Origin: Leptospiraceae bacterium
GTDB taxonomy: Bacteria > Spirochaetota > Leptospiria > Leptospirales > Leptospiraceae
Direction: 5' to 3'
NCBI GenBank assembly: GCA_015075105.1
Contig: JABTUZ010000001.1
Location: forward strand, 941,001 to 1,005,000
DNA: 64,000 bases
Positions within the stretch are counted from its first letter, which is position 1. Each line of letters starts with the position of its first letter. A model generated the notes under the pieces. That model saw only the letters and a program-made list of their open reading frames with translations. It did no database searches and was not told where the DNA came from. A program made the position numbers and the translations under genes. Below, piece by piece: positions 37,814 to 45,454 of this stretch.

Positions 37814-37987
37814 ATGTCGGTGAAAAATGAAAAAGAGTTTCAGAAGCAAAAAGAAAAGTTGAAAAAGGAAATCACTTCAATTAATAACAAGAGCTATAAA
37901 AGTATAAAAGCTCTTGAAAAGAAAATTGATGCGATAAACAAAAAACTTGGGGTACCTTATGAGTATTCAAGTTCTTTAGAAAAGTAA
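37814..37987 (+). CDS. Small coiled-coil phage protein, 57 residues
   Basis: ATG 37814 with AAGGAG at seven bases. Lys/Glu-rich helix with KQKEKLKKEITSINNKSYKS, then KALEKKIDAINKKLGVPYEY. Too short for a family call. The 110 bases before it hold no gene; an odd run reading LAVSQGNHVLIVTADPNS lies in one frame there without a start. Confidence 0.55.
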   Translation: MSVKNEKEFQKQKEKLKKEITSINNKSYKSIKALEKKIDAINKKLGVPYEYSSSLEK

Positions 37988-38158
37988 GATGTATTTCCAG
38001 ATAGAAATATTCGGTTTTTTTAAAAGGCGGGTTTATGGAAAAATATTATAAACTTATAGCTGACTTCGAAACAATCAAATTTGTTAAAAAATTTTTTGAA
38101 TTAAGAGAATAAATTTTTTTATATTTCAATGCGACATATTACCTAAAAGGGGGACAAA

Positions 38159-38398
38159 ATGACTTTTGAAGAAAAGGAAATTGAGATCGTTCTAAAATAC
38201 GGATTCACGGTTAATAAGGATTCTCCGTGGTACCAAAAAAATGAGATTCAATTATTTATCGGTGCAAAAATTATTATTATCCATCATGGTTGTAAAATTT
38301 TTCAGGCAGATGGAAATTTTTAAAATCTTCAAAGAGCAGGAATTTATTTGCATGATTTGATTTTGTATTCAATTCAACAGAAGGATAGAGCTGCATGA
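38159..38398 (+). pseudogene. Small phage gene interrupted by an in-frame TAA
   Basis: ATG 38159 (AAGGGGG upstream) reads KYGFTVNKDSPWYQ and FIGAKIIIIHHGCKIFQADG, then TAA at 38321. The same frame continues without shift as NLQRAGIYLHDLILYSIQQK and ends at TGA 38396. The protein-like continuation suggests an original 79-residue gene now cut to 54 by one substitution, or read-through. Confidence 0.5.
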
Positions 38399-38440
38399 AA
38401 AATGTTACGGAAATAGAAATAAAATTAAAAAGGAAATACA

Positions 38441-39028
38441 ATGAATAAAATTTACGGGAAAACATATTTACAAGCGAACGCATTTTTGTCAGACGCGCAA
38501 CTCAGGATATATACAGTGATTAGCTCTTTCCAGGGAGACCAGGAAAGCTGTTTTCCGAGTCTTTCGGCAATCAGGGAGAGGTTAGCATACTACAAGCTCG
38601 TAAACGGCGTTCCTGTGCGTTTGTATCGCTATTCTACGGGTTATATTTCAAAGGTCATCAAAGCTCTAAGGGATGAGGGTTGGATAATTCTTATCCGTAA
38701 GGGAGGTTTCGGTCGTGCAAACGAATACCGCGTTATCGAATGCCCTGAGAATCTTCTATTCAAGACCGAAACAAAGCCAAAAGATAGTTTTCCTCCCAGG
38801 GAGGCAAAGAGTAGTTTTCCTATTTTTGGGGTCAAGGCAAACAGTAGTTTTCCTTCTATGGAGGCAAAACATGGTTTTCCTGTAGGAGTGCAAACCAAAA
38901 GAACATTAAAAGAACATATAAAAGAACATAGTAAAGCTTCTCCTATTTCTAAGGAGGAGGAAATAGAAATGTGTTGGCGTAATTTCGAATTACGTTACTG
39001 CCAAGAGGAGTCTTTAGTCAATGGCTGA
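38441..39028 (+). CDS. Replication initiator-like helix-turn-helix protein
   Basis: 195 residues. A winged-helix domain (residues ~1-110) with FPSLSAIRERL, GYISKVIKALRDEGWIILIR and the wing KGGFGRANEYRVI is typical of phage replication O/DnaD-N-like proteins. From residue 115 a linker repeats the pattern (S/D)SFP four times, and the DNA there carries four iteron-like repeats. The end (KEHIKEHSKASP, then a short helical tail) may contact a helicase loader. AAGGAAA precedes the ATG. Confidence 0.7.
   Translation: MNKIYGKTYLQANAFLSDAQLRIYTVISSFQGDQESCFPSLSAIRERLAYYKLVNGVPVRLYRYSTGYISKVIKALRDEGWIILIRKGGFGRANEYRVIECPENLLFKTETKPKDSFPPREAKSSFPIFGVKANSSFPSMEAKHGFPVGVQTKRTLKEHIKEHSKASPISKEEEIEMCWRNFELRYCQEESLVNG
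38773..38881. repeat. Four iteron-like direct repeats inside the replication gene
   Basis: Consensus about RAGGCAAA-NAGTAGTTTTCCT. Copies at 38773-38794, 38801-38821, 38833-38854 and 38861-38881; the TTTTCC cores are 27, 33 and 27 bases apart. Lambdoid phages place their origin iterons within the O initiator gene in the same way, so this is a candidate origin. The repeats are in frame and could instead reflect a protein repeat. Confidence 0.5.
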
Positions 39029-39311
39029 TCCATCAATTATATATACAAAGCCATACCATTGCAAAGAAGGAAAATTTTTGTGTATGAAACCTTGCGATTG
39101 CCAACCTATTAATTTTCTGGTTTATCCTGAAAAATGGATAATGATGCACTGTGCTAGAGTTATACGAGATAAATCAGAATTAAAATCTCATACAGTTCAG
39201 TTTGTAAAACTTATACTTGCACGCATGAAAGATTGTCCGGTAATTTCTTACGATAAATTCAAAGACAATTATAAAAGTCCAGAATTAGAAATCTTGTTGA
39301 GAAAAAATTAG
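39021..39311 (+). CDS. Cys-rich phage protein, 96 residues
   Basis: Overlaps the initiator gene by eight bases. Contains CKEGKFLCMKPCDCQP and a later Cys pair, suggesting metal binding, then KWIMMHCARVIRDKSELKSH. Role unknown. Position after the initiator suggests a replication accessory. Confidence 0.5.
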   Translation: MADPSIIYTKPYHCKEGKFLCMKPCDCQPINFLVYPEKWIMMHCARVIRDKSELKSHTVQFVKLILARMKDCPVISYDKFKDNYKSPELEILLRKN

Positions 39312-39339
39312 CATTAGTAGTATAAAAAAGGAGAAGAAA

Positions 39340-39699
39340 ATGGAAAATGAAAACTATAAAGAGGTTAATTTAGCAGACTTGCATAATGGTGCTGCTATTG
39401 AACTTTTTGCGCTTGAATGGGATCGGGTTATGGACAATATACTCGATGAGAATGTGTCACGGGACTCCGTGAGAGAATTGCATTTAAAGGTTAAACTCAA
39501 GCCAGTTTGCAAAGATGGAAGAGTTCAGTATGTTCAGACCCTGGTCGAATGCAAATCGAAAATTGCTTCAAATAAAGGGATTGGAGGAGTCATTTACCCG
39601 GTCTTGAAGGGAAAGAAAGTTATTGCTCTTGAAAATAATTTTTCCGAGCAGGACATGTTTCCTGAAGAAAAAAAAATAAAAGAGGTTAAAAATGGATAA
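39340..39699 (+). CDS. Phage replication-terminator-like protein
   Basis: 119 residues with the start NLADLHNGAAIELFALEWDR and NILDENVSRDSVRELHLKVK, then KIASNKGIGGVIYPVL. This resembles the small family labelled replication terminator protein in phages; the name is inherited and the role is not proven. AAAGGAG upstream of the ATG. The next gene overlaps its end by eight bases. Confidence 0.55.
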   Translation: MENENYKEVNLADLHNGAAIELFALEWDRVMDNILDENVSRDSVRELHLKVKLKPVCKDGRVQYVQTLVECKSKIASNKGIGGVIYPVLKGKKVIALENNFSEQDMFPEEKKIKEVKNG

Positions 39700-40127
39700 T
39701 CTTCTTCAAATTTGGTGGCTATTACGAATACGAAGATTTCATAGTTGCACTACAATCTCAGTTCGTAATGGATCAATCCTGCATATCGTTACTGTCTTTA
39801 ATAAATTCAATATCTGATGTAAATGAGACAACTGTTTCAGACGACGGTGTTTCTCAGGATGTCGTAATTAAGACAGGACTGGTGCGAAAACAGAAAGACT
39901 CAATTAAGAATCCTATCAAGCTTACTCCGAGAAGGTCATTTGCGGAAATTGAACAAGTTTCATCTGAGTTTATTTTCAGAATTCAGAAAGGATCTAATGG
40001 AATAAGATTTGGTCTGTTTGATGGAGATGGTGGAGCTTGGCGTATTGAGGCGATGAGTAGAATTAAATCATGGCTCAATGATCGATTGAATGAAGATAAA
40101 AAAACTTCGTGGGTTATTATCGGCTAA
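39692..40127 (+). pseudogene. Phage gene with frameshift near its start
   Basis: From ATG 39692 the frame reads MDNLLQIWW and drifts to a stop at 39815. The neighbouring frame reads FFKFGGYYEYEDFIVALQSQ and continues as the open frame to 40127 (its first ATG, 39768, is internal). One extra base near 39700 (AATCTTCTTC) separates start and body. The body contains LVRKQKDSIKNPIKLTPRRS and FGLFDGDGGAWRIEAMSRI. Family not recognised. Confidence 0.55.
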
Positions 40128-40173
40128 AAGGAAATACACGAGCATATATCGTTTTAAAATACTATAAAGACTT

Positions 40174-40446
40174 ATGATACTTGGATTCAAACAACAATTT
40201 ATACGGCCAATACTTGATGGTACAAAAATTCATACTATTCGTGAAGATGTTCACAATCGATGGCATGTTGGGAATAAAATCCATTTTGCTACCGGTGTAA
40301 GAACAAAAAACTATAAACAGTTTTTAGAAAAATTTTGCACTGGAACGCAGACAATAAAAATAAAACATGGAGAATTTTCATTTAGCGTTTTTATTGATAA
40401 TAAAAAATTATTCACTGGACTGAGTTTATATATTGATGTAGATTGA
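40174..40446 (+). CDS. ASCH-like domain protein
   Basis: 90 residues. GFKQQFIRPILDGTKIHTIR, then DRWHVGNKIHFATG-like RWHVGNKIHFATGVRTKNYK: this is the ASCH/PUA-like pattern common in phages, thought to bind RNA or modified nucleotides. The C-terminus ends early (GLSLYIDVD), shorter than I would expect, so the end may be altered. Unsure of role. Confidence 0.6.
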   Translation: MILGFKQQFIRPILDGTKIHTIREDVHNRWHVGNKIHFATGVRTKNYKQFLEKFCTGTQTIKIKHGEFSFSVFIDNKKLFTGLSLYIDVD

Positions 40447-40454
40447 TTGCGAAT

Positions 40455-40706
40455 ATGAGAATTAAAGTTAATGACACAAAAGTTTCTAAAAAATTATCAC
40501 AGGAATATTTTGCAAAAGGAATAGGTGGAATTCAAATGAACCAATGCAGACATAAGCCAACTGGAAAAATATTTTTTTATTCTGATGTTATTCAGAGTTC
40601 AGAGCGAGCGATTAGGGTTATTGGAAATGGTCAATTGGTTGGATACATGAGCCTTGAGAATTTCAATCAAGTATACGAAAAAATTGATGGAAACAGATCA
40701 ATATGA
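40455..40706 (+). CDS. Small phage protein before RusA
   Basis: 83 residues from ATG 40455 (a TTG at 40443 would overlap the ASCH gene). Reads KVNDTKVSKKLSQEYFAKGI then RHKPTGKIFFYSDVIQSSER. Beta-rich, basic, unrecognised. Its stop overlaps the rusA start by ATGA. Confidence 0.45.
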   Translation: MRIKVNDTKVSKKLSQEYFAKGIGGIQMNQCRHKPTGKIFFYSDVIQSSERAIRVIGNGQLVGYMSLENFNQVYEKIDGNRSI

Positions 40707-41041
40707 TTTTTTCAACAATAATAAAACCCGTGAGCGTAAATAGAAGAACAGTTCCTGGGCAACACAGAAAACTTATAACATCAAACGAATATAGGAATAC
40801 AAAAACTGCAATGAGTATGGTTTTCAGAAACCAGTATCGCGGTAAACCGATCACGGAAGAGTGTGCTGTATATTTAACTTGCGGTTGGAAAGGTTTTGAT
40901 ATCGACTCATGGGTTAAAATCGTATTAGATTCATTGCAAGGAATTGCGTATAAGAATGACAAGCAAATTCGATTCCTACAGATCGCTATGGGAATTCACA
41001 AAATAATCAATATTGAAGTCGTGGAGATGAGTAAATTATGA
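40703..41041 (+). CDS. rusA: RusA-family Holliday junction resolvase
   Basis: 112 residues. The RusA core carries the metal-binding acids in GFDIDSWVKIVLDSLQG followed by YKNDKQIRFL. N-terminal NRRTVPGQHRKLITSNEYRN fits the family's first strand and basic turn. RusA cuts Holliday junctions symmetrically, finishing recombination or resolving replicated DNA before packaging. It follows recT and the nuclease in the early region. Confidence 0.82.
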   Translation: MIFSTIIKPVSVNRRTVPGQHRKLITSNEYRNTKTAMSMVFRNQYRGKPITEECAVYLTCGWKGFDIDSWVKIVLDSLQGIAYKNDKQIRFLQIAMGIHKIINIEVVEMSKL

Positions 41042-41118
41042 AAAATCTTGATGAATTAGAACTAATAATTCCAGACTGGAAAAGCCTGAAATTATTCTAT
41101 ATTGAAAAACAGGCTTAA
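41038..41118 (+). CDS. Possible 26-residue peptide after rusA
   Basis: ATG 41038 overlaps the rusA stop. Encodes MKNLDELELIIPDWKSLKLF plus six residues. Acidic-amphipathic and in tight coupling, but too short to be sure. Confidence 0.3.
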   Translation: MKNLDELELIIPDWKSLKLFYIEKQA

Positions 41119-41188
41119 GTCATCTTTCACACATACTTACGAATGTTGCATTTTTATTATGGAATAATTTAAAGCGAGAGGAAAAAAC

Positions 41189-41539
41189 ATGAACCCTGCT
41201 TACATCATAGCACTCTTTCAGTTTATCTTTTTTTCGTTTGTAGTTATGCAATTAGAGGATATAAGACAGAACCAAATATTTAGTGATAAACTATCTTCGT
41301 TGACTATTCAAAAAAATAATGTTGAGAGTGGAATTTACGACCTAGAATATCTTGATAGAAAGAATTTTGAATGTTTTTCAATCATAATTCAAGACCCGAA
41401 AACAGGGCGGGAGACAGTCGATAAAGATTGCAAGTGTTACCAATCCAAGATTATAGGGAATCATAAAATTAGAATCCCGTATCGCTGGAACTGCAGATCG
41501 ATACCAGCACATTGGAAAAAAATGGGAGGGATAAGGTAA
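41189..41539 (+). CDS. Phage membrane-anchored protein with four Cys
   Basis: 116 residues. One N-terminal membrane helix (YIIALFQFIFFSFVVMQL) followed by a domain with Cys in FECFS, CKCYQ and NCRSIP. The arrangement suggests an exported, disulphide-bonded domain. GAGAGGA precedes the ATG. Function unknown. Confidence 0.5.
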   Translation: MNPAYIIALFQFIFFSFVVMQLEDIRQNQIFSDKLSSLTIQKNNVESGIYDLEYLDRKNFECFSIIIQDPKTGRETVDKDCKCYQSKIIGNHKIRIPYRWNCRSIPAHWKKMGGIR

Positions 41540-41667
41540 TGATGTGTTATCGAGATAGAACCTTTTGTCCATTTTCAGAATGTAAGAAATTGAGGGCTTG
41601 CGGGACTGCTTTAACAGAAGAAATCAAAGAACAAGCTAAAAAAGCTGGGTTATATACCAGCCAATAA
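41539..41667 (+). CDS. Small Cys-rich phage protein (MCYRD type)
   Basis: 42 residues, start overlapping the previous stop by one base. Begins MMCYRDRTFCPFSECKKLRA with a further Cys, a pattern I recognise from small conserved phage proteins; probably binds zinc. Function unknown. Confidence 0.6.
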   Translation: MMCYRDRTFCPFSECKKLRACGTALTEEIKEQAKKAGLYTSQ

Positions 41668-41693
41668 TTCGAACCATTGGAGTATTTTTTAAG

Positions 41694-42461
41694 TTGATTG
41701 AATTAAATAAAATATATAATGAAGATTGCCTTCTTACTTTGGGTAGGATGCCTGATAAGTTTGTGGACTTAGTAATTACTTCACCGCCTTACAATATGCG
41801 AACACGAATAAGGAACGGGAAATATTCCACACGCGAAAAAGGAGAACATTTCAGTAAGAAATACAAATACTTTGGCGATGACCTGCCTATTGATGACTTC
41901 TATTCATTTCATAGCAAAGTTTTGCGTGAATTGATTAGGGTTGCAAAGATTGTTTGTTATAACTTTCAAATAGTAACTGGGAGCAAAGAAGCATTTTTCA
42001 AAATTATTGGCGACTTCAATCGGGATATAAAAGACATTATAATATGGGATAAAGGAAGTGGACAACCTGCAATGCACGAAAAGGTTTTGAATAACTGTTA
42101 TGAAATAATTTTAATCATTGAAGATGATAATAAAGCAGGTAGAGCAATTCAGAACGCAAGATTTAGCAGAGGCGAGATGAATAACATTTTAAGAATAGGC
42201 AAGGGAAAAAAAGTTGTTGATGAACATAGTGCTGTATTTCCTGAAAGATTGGCTGGCGAACTTATCAAGGGATTTTCAGAAGAAGGCAATTTGATTTATG
42301 ACCCATTCATTGGAGTTGGTACCACTGCAATCGTAGCGAAAAAGCTAAACAGGAACTATATTGGAAGTGAAATAATTTATGAGTATAGTAGAATCGCAGA
42401 AAAAAGAATAGTAGAAAAATTTTCATTGTTTTTGGATAATAAAAGAGAGGCGGTACAATAA
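41694..42461 (+). CDS. DNA methyltransferase, beta class (N6-A or N4-C)
   Basis: 255 residues, TTG start. The catalytic motif TSPPYN is at about residue 30 and the SAM-binding motif DPFIGVGTTAIVAKKLNRNY near 203, so the order (IV, target recognition, I) is of the beta class. S/TPPY with S points to N4-cytosine or N6-adenine. No cognate restriction enzyme is adjacent, so it is a solitary phage enzyme, possibly protecting phage DNA. Confidence 0.85.
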   Translation: MIELNKIYNEDCLLTLGRMPDKFVDLVITSPPYNMRTRIRNGKYSTREKGEHFSKKYKYFGDDLPIDDFYSFHSKVLRELIRVAKIVCYNFQIVTGSKEAFFKIIGDFNRDIKDIIIWDKGSGQPAMHEKVLNNCYEIILIIEDDNKAGRAIQNARFSRGEMNNILRIGKGKKVVDEHSAVFPERLAGELIKGFSEEGNLIYDPFIGVGTTAIVAKKLNRNYIGSEIIYEYSRIAEKRIVEKFSLFLDNKREAVQ

Positions 42462-42673
42462 TGCCGAGACCGTCTATATCGATAAAGGATGAAGATATTA
42501 TTGCTTTTGTCCGAATCAATCCAAACTGTAATTGCCCTGAGATAGCCAGACATTTTAATATTAACAGGAAATCGGCGCATAAAAGAATTCAAAAGCTACA
42601 AAGAAAAGGTATTCTTGAATTTTCAAACGGTTTTCGGAAAAATGCGATCCGATTCAGCGAGAAATATAGATGA
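42461..42673 (+). CDS. Winged-helix regulator, 70 residues
   Basis: Start overlaps the methyltransferase stop by one base. DIIAFVRINPNCNCPEIARH and NINRKSAHKRIQKLQRKG form a helix-turn-helix of the winged type. Likely transcriptional regulator of late genes or of the coupled methyltransferase. Confidence 0.6.
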   Translation: MPRPSISIKDEDIIAFVRINPNCNCPEIARHFNINRKSAHKRIQKLQRKGILEFSNGFRKNAIRFSEKYR

Positions 42674-42993
42674 AAAACGGTGCAAAACTGAAACAAAATC
42701 TCAAGCCTTCCAGAACCGAAATGAACATTATCGCAAACGCAATCTTGAAGAATACATTCAGCAAAAAAGGAATATTCTATTGCGAGGTTTGCCGTACTGA
42801 TCGAGTAATGTTTGCCAACTGCACACAGCTCATGGGGCTTACATTCAGCCATCGTAAAAAGTGTCGTCATTACAGAACGGTTGAAGAATTGTCTGATTTC
42901 AATGAGGTAGTATTATCTTGCTTACAAGCACATATTATAACTGAACGCAATCCTGCTTTAACTAAGAAAGTATTCAAGGATTTGCGCGGTTAA
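42670..42993 (+). CDS. HNH-like phage protein
   Basis: 107 residues. YCEVCRTDR is followed by FSHRKKCRHYRTVEELSDFN and EVVLSCLQAH: the Cys-x-x-Cys, His-Arg, Asn, Cys-x3-His series fits a zinc-dependent HNH-type domain. Such proteins are often near terminase genes and aid DNA cleavage in packaging. Its terminal motif lacks the second Cys of CxxCH, so activity is uncertain. Confidence 0.6.
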   Translation: MKNGAKLKQNLKPSRTEMNIIANAILKNTFSKKGIFYCEVCRTDRVMFANCTQLMGLTFSHRKKCRHYRTVEELSDFNEVVLSCLQAHIITERNPALTKKVFKDLRG

Positions 42994-43014
42994 TTCCAAA
43001 AGCAGATAGTTTTT

Positions 43015-43033
43015 TAGTACAATGTACTATAAT
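43015..43033. promoter_or_regulatory. Palindromic operator overlapping a TATAAT box
   Basis: TAGTACAATGTACTA (43015-43029) is a perfect 15-base palindrome with a single central base. It overlaps TATAAT (43028-43033). The -35 region is weak. This is the probable promoter for the ParB-like gene and perhaps the late genes, under control by a dimeric regulator. Confidence 0.5.
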
Positions 43034-43104
43034 CATCTCTTTATGTCCCAAATAAAAAAATCAATAAAATACTTCACAATTTTTCCATTCATTAAAATGA
43101 GGCT

Positions 43105-43962
43105 ATGAAAATAAATGAAACTTTACTTAAAATCAAACCGGAAGACCTTGAGCCTCACCCGTGGAATCGGAAAAGAATAGAGAATGAAGATGAGCTGGAT
43201 TCAAAACGCCGCGAAAAGCTTAGAGAAGAACAAATAAAATTTGAAGAGTCTATCGCTAAATCCGGTATATGGGAATCCAGTCCGCTTTTAATCACAAAAG
43301 AAAAAGTAAATGGAAAATACCAGATTCTCAGAGGCCGACGTAGATTCGAGGCTGTCCTGAAAAACATAAAACGGGGGAAATTACCATTTAACTACAAAAT
43401 CCCTTGTCTTCAGATGGTAGAGGATACACAGGAAGCTCTCAGGGAGGCAATATTCGGGGACAACGACCAAGGACGAGGTTATTCTTTTGCCGACCGTATT
43501 GAGATTCTGAAAACTTTGTTACCACTAAAGCGCCTTTTATCTGCTGAAAAGGGGGTTGCTAAGGGAACTGGTGTAATTGCTGAATTGGAACGCTTGTTGC
43601 CTTTCTGGACAAATTCAGTAATCAATAAAACGGTTACGCATCTTCGAAGACTGCACGCAGATGAAATGACTTACAAAGAACCACCGGAAGAGAAAATCGA
43701 CAATCTGAACAGGTTACTTCTATCCATCCTTCAGCTACATAAAACTAAAACTCAAAGAGTTGAGAAAGTACGGAAAGAAATAACCAAACTTGAGGCCGAT
43801 TTAAAAAAGGATGTTCACAAGATAGAGCAAGAGATAGCGGAGTATTCGAGAGAATTCGGGAAAGGTGGATACAAAGCCTATCTCAGAAATTACCTCAAAT
43901 CAAAACGACCGGAATTTCAAGGCTTGAAAAAAATAGCTGGGATTGAAGAGTTACTTAAATGA
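43105..43962 (+). CDS. ParB/Srx-fold nuclease-like protein
   Basis: 285 residues. The N-terminal 120 match a ParB-like fold: DLEPHPWNRKR, KSGIWESSPLLI, and the GERR-like ILRGRRRFEAV motif. A helical region with REAIFGDNDQGRGYSFADRI and a charged C-terminal coiled coil follow. In phages such proteins occur just before terminase genes and may bind packaging sites. Site-binding in this case is inference. Confidence 0.75.
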   Translation: MKINETLLKIKPEDLEPHPWNRKRIENEDELDSKRREKLREEQIKFEESIAKSGIWESSPLLITKEKVNGKYQILRGRRRFEAVLKNIKRGKLPFNYKIPCLQMVEDTQEALREAIFGDNDQGRGYSFADRIEILKTLLPLKRLLSAEKGVAKGTGVIAELERLLPFWTNSVINKTVTHLRRLHADEMTYKEPPEEKIDNLNRLLLSILQLHKTKTQRVEKVRKEITKLEADLKKDVHKIEQEIAEYSREFGKGGYKAYLRNYLKSKRPEFQGLKKIAGIEELLK

Positions 43963-43997
43963 GTATCATCGTAATATCATAAATAGCTTGACATAAT

Positions 43998-44032
43998 ACT
44001 GCCATAGTTACTGGCTTTAGGTATATGGCAGT
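43998..44032. repeat. Inverted repeat spanning the small-terminase start
   Basis: ACTGCCATA (43998-44006) and TATGGCAGT (44024-44032), nine matching bases with a 17-base loop. The ATG of the terminase gene lies inside the right arm. An extended -10 (TGACATAAT) sits at 43989-43997. Confidence 0.6.
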
Positions 44033-44606
44033 TAAAAGAAAGCAGGTTAAAAACGGACGAAAACGGACAGGTACTGTAAACAAAAAGGCAGTTAAAAAGA
44101 ACGCAAAGGGATTCGTATCTAAATTCGCACACCTTTATGATCCGAATGAGCTGATAGAAGTCCCGTTCAAATCCATTACGCCTGAACAGTATAAAACAAT
44201 ATGTATGCTGTTGGATGGATTCACGCTGGCCCAGACTGGGAGCGCACTCAAAATACCTGTTTCGACGATTCAGAATTGGTTATACCTCAAAGAGGCTGTT
44301 GCTATCAAATTTCAAGAAGCGTATTTGTCCGAAGCAAGAAGACGAATGGAAATCATGCGATTAAATTCTGATTCCATTGCATTCGATATGTATGATCTTT
44401 TAATGGATTGGATACAATACATGAAACGACGTAAAGGGGTGTTTGATGCAAAAGAAGTGGCACAGATTACCAGCTATCTAAAGAATTCAAGTTACATAAT
44501 GTCAGATGATACGAAAGCAAAAGAAGAAAAATCCCGAGAAAAAATCCTTGCCGGCTTAGAATCTCTTATCGAAGAGAAGGTTTTGGAATCACAAATGATG
44601 AATTGA
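44025..44606 (+). CDS. terS: Terminase small subunit
   Basis: 193 residues. Basic N-terminus (KRKQVKNGRKRTG), then a helix-turn-helix LDGFTLAQTGSALKIPVSTI, which is the DNA-recognition part; a helical oligomerisation region follows. It precedes the large subunit with an intervening gene. Small terminases bind the packaging site and regulate the motor. Confidence 0.75.
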   Translation: MAVKRKQVKNGRKRTGTVNKKAVKKNAKGFVSKFAHLYDPNELIEVPFKSITPEQYKTICMLLDGFTLAQTGSALKIPVSTIQNWLYLKEAVAIKFQEAYLSEARRRMEIMRLNSDSIAFDMYDLLMDWIQYMKRRKGVFDAKEVAQITSYLKNSSYIMSDDTKAKEEKSREKILAGLESLIEEKVLESQMMN

Positions 44607-45454
44607 ACACAGTTCTTTACGATGAAACCGAAATCCAACTTCTCAGAAAAATAAAAAACGATGCAAGAATAAAACCATGTTCTGACATAATGGAAGTTGA
44701 TGTTGGAATTGTAACTGGACGAAATGAATTCTTTATGCTGAGCAAAGAACTTGTTTCAAAATTGAAACTAAAAGGACATACAACGAAAGTTGTTAGTAAG
44801 TCAAATCACTTTAAAGGCATTGTTTTTTCTGAAGAAGATTTTGAAATTAATTCAGATGACAACTGTCCAGCTCATCTTTTTTTACCCGAAAACAAGGAAT
44901 ATTCTTTACTTCCTAAAGTTTGTCGTGAATACATTGCTTACGGTGAGGAAATGGGCTTTAATACTGGATACAAATGTAGAATTCGTAAAAATTGGTATAT
45001 CACGCCTTCCATGTGGTCTCCTGATGCTTTTGTTTTAAGGCAGGTTGGAGATTACCCAAAACTTATCTTGAACAAGACTAACGCATCTACAACAGATACG
45101 ATTCACAGAGTTCGTTTTAAAACAAAAGTTAAACCTGAAAACATTGCACTTTCCTATCTCAACTCTCTAACTTTTGCTTTCTCAGAAATATTGGGAAGAA
45201 GTTATGGAGGCGGTGTATTGACATTTGAGCCATCAAAGATTGAAGAAATACCTTTTCAGCTTCTAGGTACTAACAAAATTGATTTCAAAAAAATTGATTC
45301 ACTCATTCGCCAACGTAAAATCGAAGAAGTGCTTGACATCGTTGACAATGAACTTTTAATTAAACAACTTAAATTTTCTGAATCAGAAGTTCAAATGCTT
45401 AGAGGCATTTGGAAAAACTTGCTGGTAGAAGGAATGGAAGGAAAAACTAAATGA
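44603..45454 (+). CDS. Free-standing DNA-methyltransferase target-recognition domain
   Basis: 283 residues. The sequence matches the C-terminal specificity region of gamma-class (TaqI/Eco57I-like) methyltransferases: DVGIVTGRNEFFMLSKE, CRIRKNWYITPS, then VLRQVGDYPKLILNKTNAST-like YPKLILNKTNAST, HRVRF, NSLTFAFSEILGRSYGGGVL. No NPPY or SAM motif is present. Start TTG overlaps terS and end overlaps terL (four bases each), so it is translated with both. Probably a DNA-binding module without catalysis, perhaps a degenerate restriction-system remnant or an adaptor. Confidence 0.65.
   Translation: MNTVLYDETEIQLLRKIKNDARIKPCSDIMEVDVGIVTGRNEFFMLSKELVSKLKLKGHTTKVVSKSNHFKGIVFSEEDFEINSDDNCPAHLFLPENKEYSLLPKVCREYIAYGEEMGFNTGYKCRIRKNWYITPSMWSPDAFVLRQVGDYPKLILNKTNASTTDTIHRVRFKTKVKPENIALSYLNSLTFAFSEILGRSYGGGVLTFEPSKIEEIPFQLLGTNKIDFKKIDSLIRQRKIEEVLDIVDNELLIKQLKFSESEVQMLRGIWKNLLVEGMEGKTK

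Noticed and set aside
38035-38112. A 25-codon frame between small early genes
   Set aside because: No ribosome site of note and low complexity.
38773-38881. CRISPR array
   Set aside because: The repeats are short, imperfect, in frame with a gene and have no uniform spacers.
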